64,000 nt of DNA from JACKII01 sp965222315. GTDB lineage: Bacteria > Pseudomonadota > Alphaproteobacteria > Bin95. The stretch lies in contig OZ244951.1 in NCBI GenBank assembly GCA_965222315.1, positions 310,001-374,000 on the forward strand. The letters run 5' to 3'. The position numbers were made by a program, and so were the translations under genes. Below are positions 9,774 to 18,280 of this stretch, in pieces. Position 1 is the stretch's first letter; each line of letters begins with the position of its first letter. The notes beneath the pieces were generated by a model, which was not told where the DNA came from, did not search any database, and was given only the letters and a program-made list of their open reading frames with translations.

Positions 9774-9795
9774 CCAGTATTCCCTGCCACCCCGC

Positions 9796-10992
9796 CTACA
9801 CCTCACTCCGGCGCAGCCGCGCGTCCTTGCGTGTCCGCACCTCGGGCAGCAGCTTGGTGCCCAGACCCGGCCCCTCCGGCGCGCGGATCATCCCGTTTTC
9901 GACCGGCGGCAGCGCCGTCACCAATTCCTGATACCAGCCGTAATAGAACGCCCGCACCATCTCCTGGATCAGCGCGTTCGGGGCGTTCAGGGACTGGTGC
10001 ACGCTCGCCGTCAGCAGCACCGGCCCGGTGCAGTCGTGCGGCGCGACCGGCAGTTGGAACGCCTCCGCCATGCTGCAAATCTTGCGCGATTCGGAGAGGC
10101 CGCCCACCCACGACAGGTCGAACATCACCACACCCGCCGCCTGCGCCTCCATCAGTTCCCGAAACTGTCCGCGCCCGCCCAGCGTCTCGCTGGCGGTGGT
10201 CGGGATGTGGGTCGAATCCGCGAACTCCTTCAGCGCCCGCATATTGTCCATCTTCATCGGGTCTTCGTACCAGAAGGGCTCCAGCGGCTCCAACGCGCGG
10301 GCGATCTTCTTCGCCGCCGTCAGGTTCCATAGGCAGTGCATCTCGCACATGATGTCCATCCTGTCGCCGACTGCGGCGCGGATTTTCTCAAACGGCTCAA
10401 TGGCCTTCTTCAAGTCGGCGGCGGAGATATGCGTGCCGTTAGAGGCCTCCGCCGCATAGTCGAACGGCCAGATTTTCATGCCGGTCACGCCCTGCTCCAG
10501 CAGGGATTCCGCCAGCGTTCCCGCATCGTTCAGGAACCATTGCAGGTCCTCATAAGGGCCTTCCTGGCTGTCCAGTCCGAAATTGTGCGTGCCCTGGTTC
10601 GGGTCGGAGCGGACATACTGATAGCCCGCGCAGGTATTGTAGACCCGGATTTCGTCCCGCGCCGCGCCGCCCAGCAACTGGTGGACCGGCTGGTTGGTCG
10701 CCTGACCCCACAAGTCCCACAGCGCGATGTCCACGCCCGAAAAGCCCCGCATCTCCGCGCCGGAACCGGTATAGCCCACATAAGGGACCAGCGCCTTCGC
10801 GTGCCTGTCGATCAGCAGTGGGTTCTTGCCCAACAGGTAGGGCGCAATGAACTCATGGATATGCGCCTCCACGGCCCCCGCGCCAAAGAACACCTCACCC
10901 AGGCCGGTGATCCCCTCATCCGTCTCCACATGCACCCAGAGCAGGTTCGGAAACTCACCCAGCCGGATGGTTTCGATGGCGGTGACTTTCAT
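9796..10992 (-). CDS. Enolase-superfamily (mandelate racemase/muconate lactonizing) enzyme
   Basis: 398 residues. An N-terminal capping domain (about 1-125) precedes a TIM barrel. Candidate catalytic Lys is Lys173 in GMKIWPFD. Metal ligands are Glu217 (CEMHCLW), Glu243 (WYEDP) and Glu269 (ASET), and the general acid/base is His319 in APHDCTGP. Family members dehydrate, racemise or cycloisomerise acid sugars by abstracting the proton next to a carboxylate. It is divergent from a uronate-dehydrogenase-like gene (112 bases between starts), which suggests an acid-sugar or aldarolactone substrate. This could be a sugar-acid dehydratase or lactone cycloisomerase; the exact reaction is not determined. 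Confidence 0.88.
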   Translation of the reverse strand: MKVTAIETIRLGEFPNLLWVHVETDEGITGLGEVFFGAGAVEAHIHEFIAPYLLGKNPLLIDRHAKALVPYVGYTGSGAEMRGFSGVDIALWDLWGQATNQPVHQLLGGAARDEIRVYNTCAGYQYVRSDPNQGTHNFGLDSQEGPYEDLQWFLNDAGTLAESLLEQGVTGMKIWPFDYAAEASNGTHISAADLKKAIEPFEKIRAAVGDRMDIMCEMHCLWNLTAAKKIARALEPLEPFWYEDPMKMDNMRALKEFADSTHIPTTASETLGGRGQFRELMEAQAAGVVMFDLSWVGGLSESRKICSMAEAFQLPVAPHDCTGPVLLTASVHQSLNAPNALIQEMVRAFYYGWYQELVTALPPVENGMIRAPEGPGLGTKLLPEVRTRKDARLRRSEV

Positions 10993-11104
10993 AGAGCAGG
11001 GTCCTCTCCGGCTCGCGATGGATGTTCGTCGGCAACATGCCCTTTTCTCGGCACATCGGTCAGCTTAGCTTGATAGCAGGAAAACACTGGCAAGAGGCAG
11101 CCCC

Positions 11105-11887
11105 ATGCAACGCGTACTCATCACCGGCGCGGCCGGGTCTATCGGCACGTTCCTCCGCCGGGAACTGGCGGGTGTCTATCCGGAGCTTATCCTGGCCGAT
11201 GTCCGGCCCATTGAAGACCTCCAGCCCGGCGAGACCTTCCTGCCGCTCGACATTACAGATCAGGCCGCATTCGAGAAGGCGTGCGAAGGTGTGGACGGCA
11301 TCCTGCATTTTGCCGGGCAGGCGGGCGAAAACACGTGGGAGGATATCCGGGCGAAGAATATTGACGGCGTTATCAACCTGTTCGAGGCAGCCCGCCGCCA
11401 GGGCGTGAAGCGTGTCTGCTTCGCCACCTCCAACCATGCCGTCGGCTACTATCCGCGCGACGTGCGTATCGGCATCGACCACAAGGTCCTGCCCGACTCC
11501 CGCTATGGCGTCTCCAAGGCGTTCGGCGAGGCCATCGGCGCCATGTACGCCATGAAATACGGCATTGGTGTTTTCATGATGCGCATTGGCAATGTTTCGG
11601 AAACCCCTGCGGACAAGCGCCGCCTGTCGATCTGGCTCAGCCCGCGCGACATGGCCCAGCTTTGCCGCGTTGGGCTGGAGCATTCCGATATCGGCTACGA
11701 GATCGTCTATGGCGTCTCCGACAATGACCGCACCTTCTACGACAATTCCAACGCCTACCGGTTGGGCTACAAGCCGCAGGATTGCTCGGAAGACTACGCC
11801 GCAGAGGTGCTGGCCGCCGAACCGCAGCACGACCCCAATGACCCCGGCGAAATTTTCCAGGGCGGCACGTTCGTCAATGAAGCCTGA
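11105..11887 (+). CDS. NAD-dependent epimerase/dehydratase family protein, uronate dehydrogenase-like
   Basis: 260 residues. It has a Rossmann fold with TGAAGSIG at residues 7-14 and the short-chain catalytic pair Tyr-x-x-x-Lys in SRYGVSK, preceded by the SNHAVGYYP segment. The layout, including ILHFAG and the C-terminal RLGYKPQDCSEDYA, resembles bacterial uronate dehydrogenases, which oxidise D-galacturonate or D-glucuronate to the aldarolactone with NAD+. Neighbouring enolase-superfamily and IlvD/Edd enzymes are consistent with an oxidative uronate pathway. Another aldose or hexuronate substrate remains possible. Confidence 0.8.
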   Translation: MQRVLITGAAGSIGTFLRRELAGVYPELILADVRPIEDLQPGETFLPLDITDQAAFEKACEGVDGILHFAGQAGENTWEDIRAKNIDGVINLFEAARRQGVKRVCFATSNHAVGYYPRDVRIGIDHKVLPDSRYGVSKAFGEAIGAMYAMKYGIGVFMMRIGNVSETPADKRRLSIWLSPRDMAQLCRVGLEHSDIGYEIVYGVSDNDRTFYDNSNAYRLGYKPQDCSEDYAAEVLAAEPQHDPNDPGEIFQGGTFVNEA

Positions 11888-11905
11888 CGGGTAAGGCGAT
11901 AACCG

Positions 11906-13618
11906 CTAAGCCGCCCCGCTCCGCAACAGCCGGCCGGGCAGCGCGCCGGTCGCCTTCCCATCCCGCCACACGGGCACGCCCGCCACCAGGGTCGCGTCGA
12001 AGCCATCGGAGCGCTGGATGATGCGCTTGCCGCCCGCGGGCAGGTCGTAGTGCACTTCCGGCAGGCGCAGATTCAGCCGGTCATAGTCGATCACGTTGAT
12101 ATCGGCCCGCATGCCCGGCGCAATCCGCCCGCGGTCGCGCAAACCGATCGCTTCGGCGTTGGCGCTGGTGAGTCGCCGCACCATCTCCGGCACCTCATGG
12201 CGGGGGCCTCGTCCGCGGTCGCGGGTCCAGTGGCTAAGCGTGTGCGCCATGTCGGTTGCGTCGCACATGATGCCCACATGCGCCCCGCCATCGCCGAGCC
12301 CGATCAGCGTGTTCGGATGCGCCAGCATTTCGTGGACCGGACCCATGTCGCCTGCGGCGTAGTTGGTCATGGGGTGATAGAGGATGTTGCGGCCATCGTT
12401 CTCCAGCATCCGGTCGTAGGCCAGTTCCGCCGGTTCTTTGCCCTGGCGGCGGGCCTCCGCGGCGATGCTGGTGGCTGGGTCCGGCTCATAGTCCGGCGGG
12501 TCGCCCAGAACGTAGAGGTTCTCCCAATCCCGCAACCGCCGAATCTGATGCCGGGTCCCGCCGGGCTCCGCGAGCAACTGGGTCCTGAAGGCCTGGTCGC
12601 GCAGAATGGCCACCCGGGCATCCATGGATAGCGGTGCCAGTTCCTGCCAGCTTGGGCAGCCAAGGAACGGATTCTCCGACAGTTCGAAGCCCAGCAGCGT
12701 GCTGGTGGGCCGCCCGCGGATCTGCCCGGTGATTTGCAGCCCTTCGGCATTCGCCGCCGCGATCCGGTCCAGCAGATCGCGCCACTGCTCCGGGAAGCGA
12801 TGGGTTTGCAACAATGTCAGCGTCAGGGGACGCCCCGACCGCGCCGCCAGCCGTTTCAGCAAGCCGAACTCCGCGTCGATGGCGTCACCGAAATCGCCGA
12901 CTACTTGGAGCCAGCCCTTGCCTTCCGCGGCGACCGCATCGGCAATCTCGGCCAGTTCCGCCTCTGCCGCGCCGTACGAGGGGATCGGCTCGCCCTCCGC
13001 CGTCCGGTGCTGGAGCAGGCGGGAGGTGGAAAAGCCGAACGCCCCTGCCCGGATGCCTTCTGCCGCCAGCCGGGCCATGGCGGCGCGGTCGTCTGCCGTC
13101 GCCTCTTCCCGGTTTGCGCCCCGTTCGCCCATGACGAACACACGCAAAGCCGCGTGGGGCACTTGCGTTGCGACATCCACGTCGTATTGCCGGGCGGCGA
13201 GCGTATCCAGGAAATCCGGGAAGCTCGCCCAGGTCCAGGGCAGCCCCTCCTTCATCACCACTTCGGGGATGTCCTCCACCCCCTCCATCAGCGAGATCAG
13301 CATGTCGTGATGCTCGGGCCGCACCGGGGCAAAGCCGACGCCGCAATTGCCCATGACCACGGTGGTGACGCCATTGCAGGAGGAAGGCGTCAGGTGGTTG
13401 GCCCAGGTTGCCTGCGCATCATAGTGCGTGTGCACATCGACAAAGCCGGGCGTGACCAGGCGGCCCCTGGCATCAATCTCCTCCCAACCGCTCTCGGCAA
13501 TCCGTCCAACGGCAGCGACAAGGCCGCCACTGACCGCAATGTCTGCCTCAAACAGCGGCCCGCTGGTACCGTCGGCGACCGTACCGCCGCGCAGGACGAG
13601 ATCAGGTCTTTCAGCCAT
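11906..13618 (-). CDS. Amidohydrolase family protein, N-acyl-D-amino-acid deacylase type
   Basis: 570 residues. The N-terminal beta-sandwich (LVLRGGTVADGTSGPL) and the metal pair His63/His65 in FVDVHTHYDAQ are those of the metal-dependent amidohydrolase fold. A GNCGVGFAPV segment and the C-terminal GDGGAHVGIMCDATD are typical of D-aminoacylases and related hydantoinase-like enzymes. Cytoplasmic hydrolysis of an N-acyl amino acid or cyclic amide is likely. It lies 27 bases downstream of the luciferase-like gene at 13646-14584 on the same strand, so the pair is probably one transcript. Substrate unknown. Confidence 0.85.
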   Translation of the reverse strand: MAERPDLVLRGGTVADGTSGPLFEADIAVSGGLVAAVGRIAESGWEEIDARGRLVTPGFVDVHTHYDAQATWANHLTPSSCNGVTTVVMGNCGVGFAPVRPEHHDMLISLMEGVEDIPEVVMKEGLPWTWASFPDFLDTLAARQYDVDVATQVPHAALRVFVMGERGANREEATADDRAAMARLAAEGIRAGAFGFSTSRLLQHRTAEGEPIPSYGAAEAELAEIADAVAAEGKGWLQVVGDFGDAIDAEFGLLKRLAARSGRPLTLTLLQTHRFPEQWRDLLDRIAAANAEGLQITGQIRGRPTSTLLGFELSENPFLGCPSWQELAPLSMDARVAILRDQAFRTQLLAEPGGTRHQIRRLRDWENLYVLGDPPDYEPDPATSIAAEARRQGKEPAELAYDRMLENDGRNILYHPMTNYAAGDMGPVHEMLAHPNTLIGLGDGGAHVGIMCDATDMAHTLSHWTRDRGRGPRHEVPEMVRRLTSANAEAIGLRDRGRIAPGMRADINVIDYDRLNLRLPEVHYDLPAGGKRIIQRSDGFDATLVAGVPVWRDGKATGALPGRLLRSGAA

Positions 13619-13645
13619 TTTCTGGAACTCCTGCCGGATGAAGCG

Positions 13646-14584
13646 TTAGAGTTTGGGGGCGATGTCGGCGGCGAAGCGCTCCATCTGTTCCATCTGGGCG
13701 GCGGCGCTGTCGCCGCGGTAGCGAATGACGATCCGCTCGAACCCGGCGTCGAGTACCGCCTTCAGGTCGTCCGTGATTTGCTCCGGCGAACCGCTGCCCA
13801 TCTCGCGCTCGCCATAGACGCCCTGCTTCGGCTCGCCGGGCGCGATGAACAGCTTGTAGACCATTTCCAGGTCGTCGAAACTCCGGCCCTGCTCGCCGCA
13901 GATGCGTTTTAGGGCCGCCAGCCGCTCCGGCATCTGCTCCCGGCCGAGCGCGGTCGCCAGCCAGCCGTCATTGCCGGCAACCCGCCGCAGCGCCGGATTG
14001 GAAACGCCGCCGATCAGCACCGGCGGGTGCGGACGCTGCACCGAGCCCGGCACGGAATGCACCGCCGGGAAGCTGTAGGTCTCGCCCTCGAAGCTGACCT
14101 CGCCCCCCGCCGAGAGCCGCTTGAAGATCTCCAGATACTCATCCGTCGCCTTGCCGCGGAGCGCGAAATCGGGCGAGTCCAGCACCGCGAACTCTTCCTT
14201 CAGCCAGCCGACGCCGGCGCCCAGGATGATCCGGCCGCCGGAGAACTGGTCGATGGTAATCAGCATCCGGGCGGTCAGCACCGGGTTGCGGTAGGGAATG
14301 ATGAGCACGGCGGTGCCGAGGCGGATGCGCTTGGTAGCGCCCGCCAGCACGCCCATGGCGGCGATGGGCTCCAGCAAGGGATCGGAGGTCGGGGCGGGGA
14401 ACGCACCTGTCGCGCTGAAGGGGTATTGCGCCTCGAACTGGGCTGGGAAGGCCACATGGTCCGCCAGCCAGATCGAGTGAAAGCCAGCTTCCTCGGCAAA
14501 CCGCGCCAGGGTGGTAATCGTCTCCGGCTCGGCCAGAGGGCCGTAAATACCGACGTCGAGGCCGAATTGATCCATGCTTGCCAT
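13646..14584 (-). CDS. LLM-class oxidoreductase (F420/FMN type)
   Basis: 312 residues with the luciferase-like barrel. It has LARFAEEAGFHSIWLADHVA at the N-terminus, then RNPVLTARMLITIDQFSGGR, LGAGVGWLKEEF, and HPPVLIGGVSNPALRR. It lacks the long insertions of alkanesulfonate monooxygenases and matches the general family often annotated as F420-dependent. The true flavin cofactor cannot be told from sequence. An AGGAT site precedes the ATG. It is the upstream partner of the amidohydrolase gene, suggesting oxidation and amide hydrolysis of one compound. Confidence 0.82.
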   Translation of the reverse strand: MASMDQFGLDVGIYGPLAEPETITTLARFAEEAGFHSIWLADHVAFPAQFEAQYPFSATGAFPAPTSDPLLEPIAAMGVLAGATKRIRLGTAVLIIPYRNPVLTARMLITIDQFSGGRIILGAGVGWLKEEFAVLDSPDFALRGKATDEYLEIFKRLSAGGEVSFEGETYSFPAVHSVPGSVQRPHPPVLIGGVSNPALRRVAGNDGWLATALGREQMPERLAALKRICGEQGRSFDDLEMVYKLFIAPGEPKQGVYGEREMGSGSPEQITDDLKAVLDAGFERIVIRYRGDSAAAQMEQMERFAADIAPKL

Positions 14585-14659
14585 GGGGTGATCCTTGTTG
14601 CCGGCTGCCTGCCGGTTCGCCCGGTGCTCTGAGGGACCTTAGCAGCAGGCACCGGCCCG

Positions 14660-15757
14660 TCACACGTTAAAGCGGAACAGCAACACGTCGCCGTCTTTCA
14701 CACGGTAGTCGCGGCCTTCCTGACGCATCTTGCCCGCCTCCTTCGCGCCCGTCTCGCCATTGCAGGCGAGGTAGTCATCGTAGGCGATGGTCTCCGCCGC
14801 GATGAAGCCGCGCTGGAAGTCGGTGTGGATTTCGCCCGCCGCTTCCGGGGCAGGGGCGCCGTCGCGGACGGTCCATGCGCGGGCCTCCTTCGGTCCGGCG
14901 GTAAAGAAGGTCAAGAGGCCCAGCAGCCGGTAGCCCGCCCGGATCACCCGGTCGAGGCCCGGCTCTTCCAGGCCCAGGCTGTCCAGGAATTCCGTCTGTT
15001 CTTCCGGCGGCAGGGAGGCGACTTCCGCCTCAATCGCGGCGGCGATGGTGACGGCCTCTGCGCCTTGCGCCTTGGCCCATTCTGTGACCTTGGCCGACCA
15101 TTCATTGCCGGTCGCCGCTGATTCCTCGTCCACGTTGCAGATATACATGATCGGTTTGTCGGTCAGCAGTTGCAGGCGGCGGACCGTCTCCTGCTGCTCC
15201 TTCGGGAACTCAACCGTCCGCGCGGGCCTGCCCTCGCGCAGTGCCGCAATGATCGGCTCCATGACCGCGGCGAGTTCCTTCGCCTCCCGATCGTTCCCCT
15301 TGGCGCGCTTGGCGATCTGGTCGAAGCGGCGCTCCAGGCTGTCGAGGTCGGCGAGCATCAATTCGGTCTCAATGGTCTCCGCATCCCGGATCGGATCGAC
15401 CGTGCCCTCCACATGGGTGATGTCGTCGCTCTCGAAGCAGCGCAGGACGTGAACGATGGCGTCGCACTCGCGGATATTCGCCAGGAACTGGTTGCCGAGG
15501 CCTTCGCCCTTCGAGGCACCGCGCACCAGGCCGGCGATATCGACAAACTCCAGTTGCGTGTGTACGACCTTGGCCGACTTGGCGATGGCGGCAATCTTGT
15601 CCAGCCGCGGGTCCGGCACGGCGACCCGGCCGGTGTTCGGCTCGATCGTGCAGAATGGATAGTTGGCCGCCTCAGCCGCCTGTGTGGCGGTCAGCGCGTT
15701 GAAGAGGGTGGACTTGCCGACGTTCGGCAGGCCTACGATGCCACAGTTAAACCCCAT
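14660..15757 (-). CDS. ychF: Redox-regulated GTPase/ATPase YchF
   Basis: 365 residues from the ATG at 15757, the usual length. An AAGGAG ribosome-binding site lies eight bases upstream of this ATG. Starting here gives the conserved N-terminus MGFNCGIVGLPNVGKSTLFN with the Walker A motif. The ATPase-specific NVDE motif (in place of GTPase NKxD) is at about 200, and the C-terminal TGS-like domain ends in KDGDVLLFRFNV. YchF binds ribosomes and is involved in stress and oxidative responses. An in-frame extension further upstream is only translation of the palindromic repeat and should not be annotated. Confidence 0.96.
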   Translation of the reverse strand: MGFNCGIVGLPNVGKSTLFNALTATQAAEAANYPFCTIEPNTGRVAVPDPRLDKIAAIAKSAKVVHTQLEFVDIAGLVRGASKGEGLGNQFLANIRECDAIVHVLRCFESDDITHVEGTVDPIRDAETIETELMLADLDSLERRFDQIAKRAKGNDREAKELAAVMEPIIAALREGRPARTVEFPKEQQETVRRLQLLTDKPIMYICNVDEESAATGNEWSAKVTEWAKAQGAEAVTIAAAIEAEVASLPPEEQTEFLDSLGLEEPGLDRVIRAGYRLLGLLTFFTAGPKEARAWTVRDGAPAPEAAGEIHTDFQRGFIAAETIAYDDYLACNGETGAKEAGKMRQEGRDYRVKDGDVLLFRFNV

Positions 15758-15804
15758 CGGGGAAACTCCTTGATACACGCCGCGAGTTTCGGACCCGGCG
15801 GCAC

Positions 15805-15882
15805 AGCCTTCACCCTGAGCCTGTCGAAGGGTGATGTGTGGAATTGAAAGCAAGACCCTTCGACAGGCTCAGGGTGAAGGCT
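15805..15882. repeat. Perfect inverted repeat (28-base arms), family 2
   Basis: Arm 15805-15832 (core CACCCTGAGCCTGTCGAAGG) is exactly the reverse complement of 15855-15882, with a 22-base spacer. The CCTGAG...TCGAAGGG layout resembles a shortened family 1 half-unit. Such repeats are frequent in alphaproteobacterial genomes. It lies between the ychF start and the end of the dehydrogenase gene, where it could form a strong hairpin in read-through RNA. Confidence 0.95.
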
Positions 15883-15904
15883 ATTCTGATAGCCGGCCAG
15901 ATAC

Positions 15905-16891
15905 CTAAAACATGCTTTGCAGCACCCGGTCCGGCGGCTTGTGGCCATCTGCGAAGGCCTTGATGTTGATAATGACCTTCTCGCCCATCTCCATCCGGGC
16001 TTCCTGGGTCGCGGACGCCATATGGGGCAGCAGCACGCAATTGTCCAAGCCGAAAAGGGAGGGGTCTACCGCGGGCTCCCGCTCGTAGACGTCCAGGCCG
16101 GCCCCGGCGATTTTGCCGTCCCGCAATGCCTTACCTAGCGCCGCTTCGTCGATCACGTCGCCGCGGGAGGTGTTCACGACGTAGGCGGAAGGCTGCATCA
16201 ACGCCAGCCTGCGGGCGTTCAGCAGATGGTAGGTGGCGGGCGTGCGCGGGCAGTTGATGGAGATAATGTCCATCCGCGCCAGCATCTGGTCGAGGCTCTC
16301 CCAATAGGTGGCCTCCAACTCGCCTTCCAGATCGGAATCGACCCGGTGCCGGTTGTGGTAGTGGATCGAAATGCCAAACGCCCTGGCCCGGCGGGCGACG
16401 GCGCTGCCGATCCGACCCATGCCGATAATGCCAAGCCGCTTCCTCGCAACCCGATGGCCGAGCAGCGTTGTCGGCGACCAGCCGCTCCACTCTCCGGACT
16501 GCAACAACCGCTCACCTTCCGTAATGCGCCGGGGCACCGCCAGAATCAGGGCCATAGTCAGGTCCGCGGTGTCGCTGGTCAACACGCCCGGTGTGTTGGT
16601 CACCATGATGTTTTTCGCTTTGGCGGCCGCGAGGTCGATATGGTCTACGCCCGCTCCGAAATTGGCCAAAAGCCTAAGCTGCGGGCCCGCCTCCGCCAGC
16701 AGGTCGGCACCCAGCCGGTCCGTGACTGTTGGCACCAGTACGTCTGCCTCCTGCATGGCCTCGACCAGTTGATGACTGGACATCGGCTCGTCCGTCGTGT
16801 TCAGACGGGTGTCGAACAGTTCCATCAACCGTGTTTCGATTGAGGCAGGCAGTTTGCGGGTGACGATGACCAGCGGTCTTTTGGATACCAT
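15905..16891 (-). CDS. D-isomer-specific 2-hydroxyacid dehydrogenase (glyoxylate/hydroxypyruvate reductase-like)
   Basis: 328 residues from the ATG at 16891 (MVSKRPLVIVTRKLP). The NAD(P)-binding motif is LGIIGMGRIGSAVARR at about 148-163. The active-site residues of the family are visible: Arg in NTSRGDVIDEAAL, Glu in DVYEREP, and His in VLLPHMASAT. Members interconvert 2-keto acids and D-2-hydroxyacids such as glyoxylate or hydroxypyruvate. A longer upstream frame exists but runs antisense through the divergent SH3 gene. The start codons of the two divergent genes are only about 25 bases apart, so their promoters must overlap the opposite gene. Confidence 0.88.
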   Translation of the reverse strand: MVSKRPLVIVTRKLPASIETRLMELFDTRLNTTDEPMSSHQLVEAMQEADVLVPTVTDRLGADLLAEAGPQLRLLANFGAGVDHIDLAAAKAKNIMVTNTPGVLTSDTADLTMALILAVPRRITEGERLLQSGEWSGWSPTTLLGHRVARKRLGIIGMGRIGSAVARRARAFGISIHYHNRHRVDSDLEGELEATYWESLDQMLARMDIISINCPRTPATYHLLNARRLALMQPSAYVVNTSRGDVIDEAALGKALRDGKIAGAGLDVYEREPAVDPSLFGLDNCVLLPHMASATQEARMEMGEKVIINIKAFADGHKPPDRVLQSMF

Positions 16892-16916
16892 TATAGCGGG
16901 CCTTCTCAGTTGCACC

Positions 16917-17465
16917 ATGCGCGGCGGGAAGCACGGGCGCCTTGCGAGGGCGGATAGCAGGCCCGTCCGGCGAAGTCTATGCGTCTCGGCGATGCTGTTG
17001 TTCTGCTGGTGCGGCAGCGTCCAGGCGGCAAGCGGGAAAGGGCCGGTAACAGGCTTCGACATGCCCCGTTTCGTCTCGGTCCGCGTGAACGAAGCGAACC
17101 TGCGGACCGGGCCGGACAAGTACTTCCCGATCCGCACCGTCCTCACCCGCCGGGGCATGCCGGTGCAGGTGATCGACGAATTCAAACTCTGGCGGAAAGT
17201 CATGCTGTACGACGGCGTCGAGGGCTGGCTCCACCAATCCCTGATTACCGGCCGCCGCTTTTTTCTGGTCGTGGAGGCAACGGTCGAAATGCTGGCGGAA
17301 CCGGAAGCCGGGGCGGCGGTGGTGGCCCGGCTGGAGCCCGGCGCGCTTGCCGGCCTGACGGAATGCGCAGGCGACTGGTGCGCCCTATCGGTCTCCGGGA
17401 CCGAGGGCTGGGTCCCCCGCGCGTCCGGCTGGGGAGCGCTCCCCGGCGAGGATTTTGAGCGTTAG
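16917..17465 (+). CDS. Secreted bacterial SH3-domain protein
   Basis: 182 residues from the ATG at 16917. A positively charged N-terminus and the hydrophobic segment CVSAMLLFCWCGSVQAASG form a signal peptide. Two SH3-like repeats follow. The first contains ANLRTGPDKYFPI and ends GVEGWLHQSLI; the second is shorter and ends GTEGWVPRASGW. This family is periplasmic and often thought to bind peptidoglycan or partner proteins. The role here is not known. The enoyl-CoA hydratase gene follows 20 bases later on the same strand, but a functional link is not evident. Confidence 0.78.
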   Translation: MRGGKHGRLARADSRPVRRSLCVSAMLLFCWCGSVQAASGKGPVTGFDMPRFVSVRVNEANLRTGPDKYFPIRTVLTRRGMPVQVIDEFKLWRKVMLYDGVEGWLHQSLITGRRFFLVVEATVEMLAEPEAGAAVVARLEPGALAGLTECAGDWCALSVSGTEGWVPRASGWGALPGEDFER

Positions 17466-17485
17466 GGTTAAGAGGGAGGAACGCC

Positions 17486-18262
17486 ATGACCAGCGATCTG
17501 ATCAAAGTCACGTATGACGACCGGGGAGAGGCCGGGCGCGTCGCCTGGGTTACATTTAACAACCCCGAAAAGCGCAATGCGCTGGGCCTGGACGGCAAGC
17601 AGCGCTTCATCGATGTGATGACGGAGCTAAAGCACGATGAGAGCCTGCGCGCGCTGGTGCTGACGGGGGCGGGCGACCAGTCCTTTGTCGGCGGCACCAA
17701 CCTGGCGGAGATGAAGGACTTCGACCTGTTCCAGGCGGAAGCCTCCTCCACCAAAACCCACCGGGTGTGCGATGCGGTCCGCCAGTTCCCGGTGCCGGTG
17801 ATCGCGCGGATCAACGGTTATTGCTTCGGCTCCGGCATGGAGATTGCCGCTTGCGCCGACATGCGGGTCGCGGCGGACCATGCGAAATTCGGCATGCCGG
17901 AGGTTCGCTTCGGCATCCCCTCCGGCATGGAGGCGAGCGTGCTGCCGCGTCTAATCGGCTGGGGCAAGGCGTGCGAACTGGTGCTGACCGGCGACCATAT
18001 CGACGCCGCGGAAGCCTACCGCATCGGCTATTTGGAAAAGCTGGTGCCGTCCTCTGGATTGGACGAGGCGGTCGAGAAGTGGATCGCCTCCCTATTGCTC
18101 TGCGGCCCCAAAGCGGTGCGCATCCAGAAGCGGCTGATCATGGATTGGGACCGCATGGGCGTGACGGACGGCGCGCGGGCGGGCATCCAGGCCTATGTTG
18201 AAAGTTACCGCACCGACGAGCCGAACCGCCTGATGACGGCCTTCCTGCAACGCAAGAAATAG
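17486..18262 (+). CDS. Enoyl-CoA hydratase/isomerase family protein
   Basis: 258 residues, standard crotonase-fold length. Oxyanion-hole segments are visible at FVGGTNLAEM (about 71-80) and NGYCFGSGMEIAACADMR (about 110-127), followed by AKFGMPEVRFGIPSGMEAS. A GGGAGGA ribosome-binding site is eight bases before the ATG. The Glu of MPEVRFG is the likely acid/base residue, but crotonase members range over hydration, isomerisation and lyase reactions on acyl-CoA, so the substrate stays open. It may serve aromatic or fatty-acid breakdown together with the downstream dioxygenase region. Confidence 0.87.
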   Translation: MTSDLIKVTYDDRGEAGRVAWVTFNNPEKRNALGLDGKQRFIDVMTELKHDESLRALVLTGAGDQSFVGGTNLAEMKDFDLFQAEASSTKTHRVCDAVRQFPVPVIARINGYCFGSGMEIAACADMRVAADHAKFGMPEVRFGIPSGMEASVLPRLIGWGKACELVLTGDHIDAAEAYRIGYLEKLVPSSGLDEAVEKWIASLLLCGPKAVRIQKRLIMDWDRMGVTDGARAGIQAYVESYRTDEPNRLMTAFLQRKK

Positions 18263-18280
18263 GGCCGGCCGCCGCTCTCC

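Larger units (their letters stand above)
9279..9795. other. Convergent intergenic region, 517 bases, no convincing gene
   Basis: Both flanking genes end here (the dehydratase from the left, the enolase-family enzyme from the right), so no known promoter is required. The left part (about 9290-9420) is AT-rich against a GC-rich background and holds an inverted array of ATCTACATT motifs. The right part holds two family 1 palindromic repeats. The only open frames read through these repeats and have unconvincing sequence. Confidence 0.75.

Noticed and set aside
15805..15882. Insertion-sequence ends
   Set aside because: The inverted arms are separated by only 22 bases with no transposase and no target duplication; a palindromic repeat explains them.
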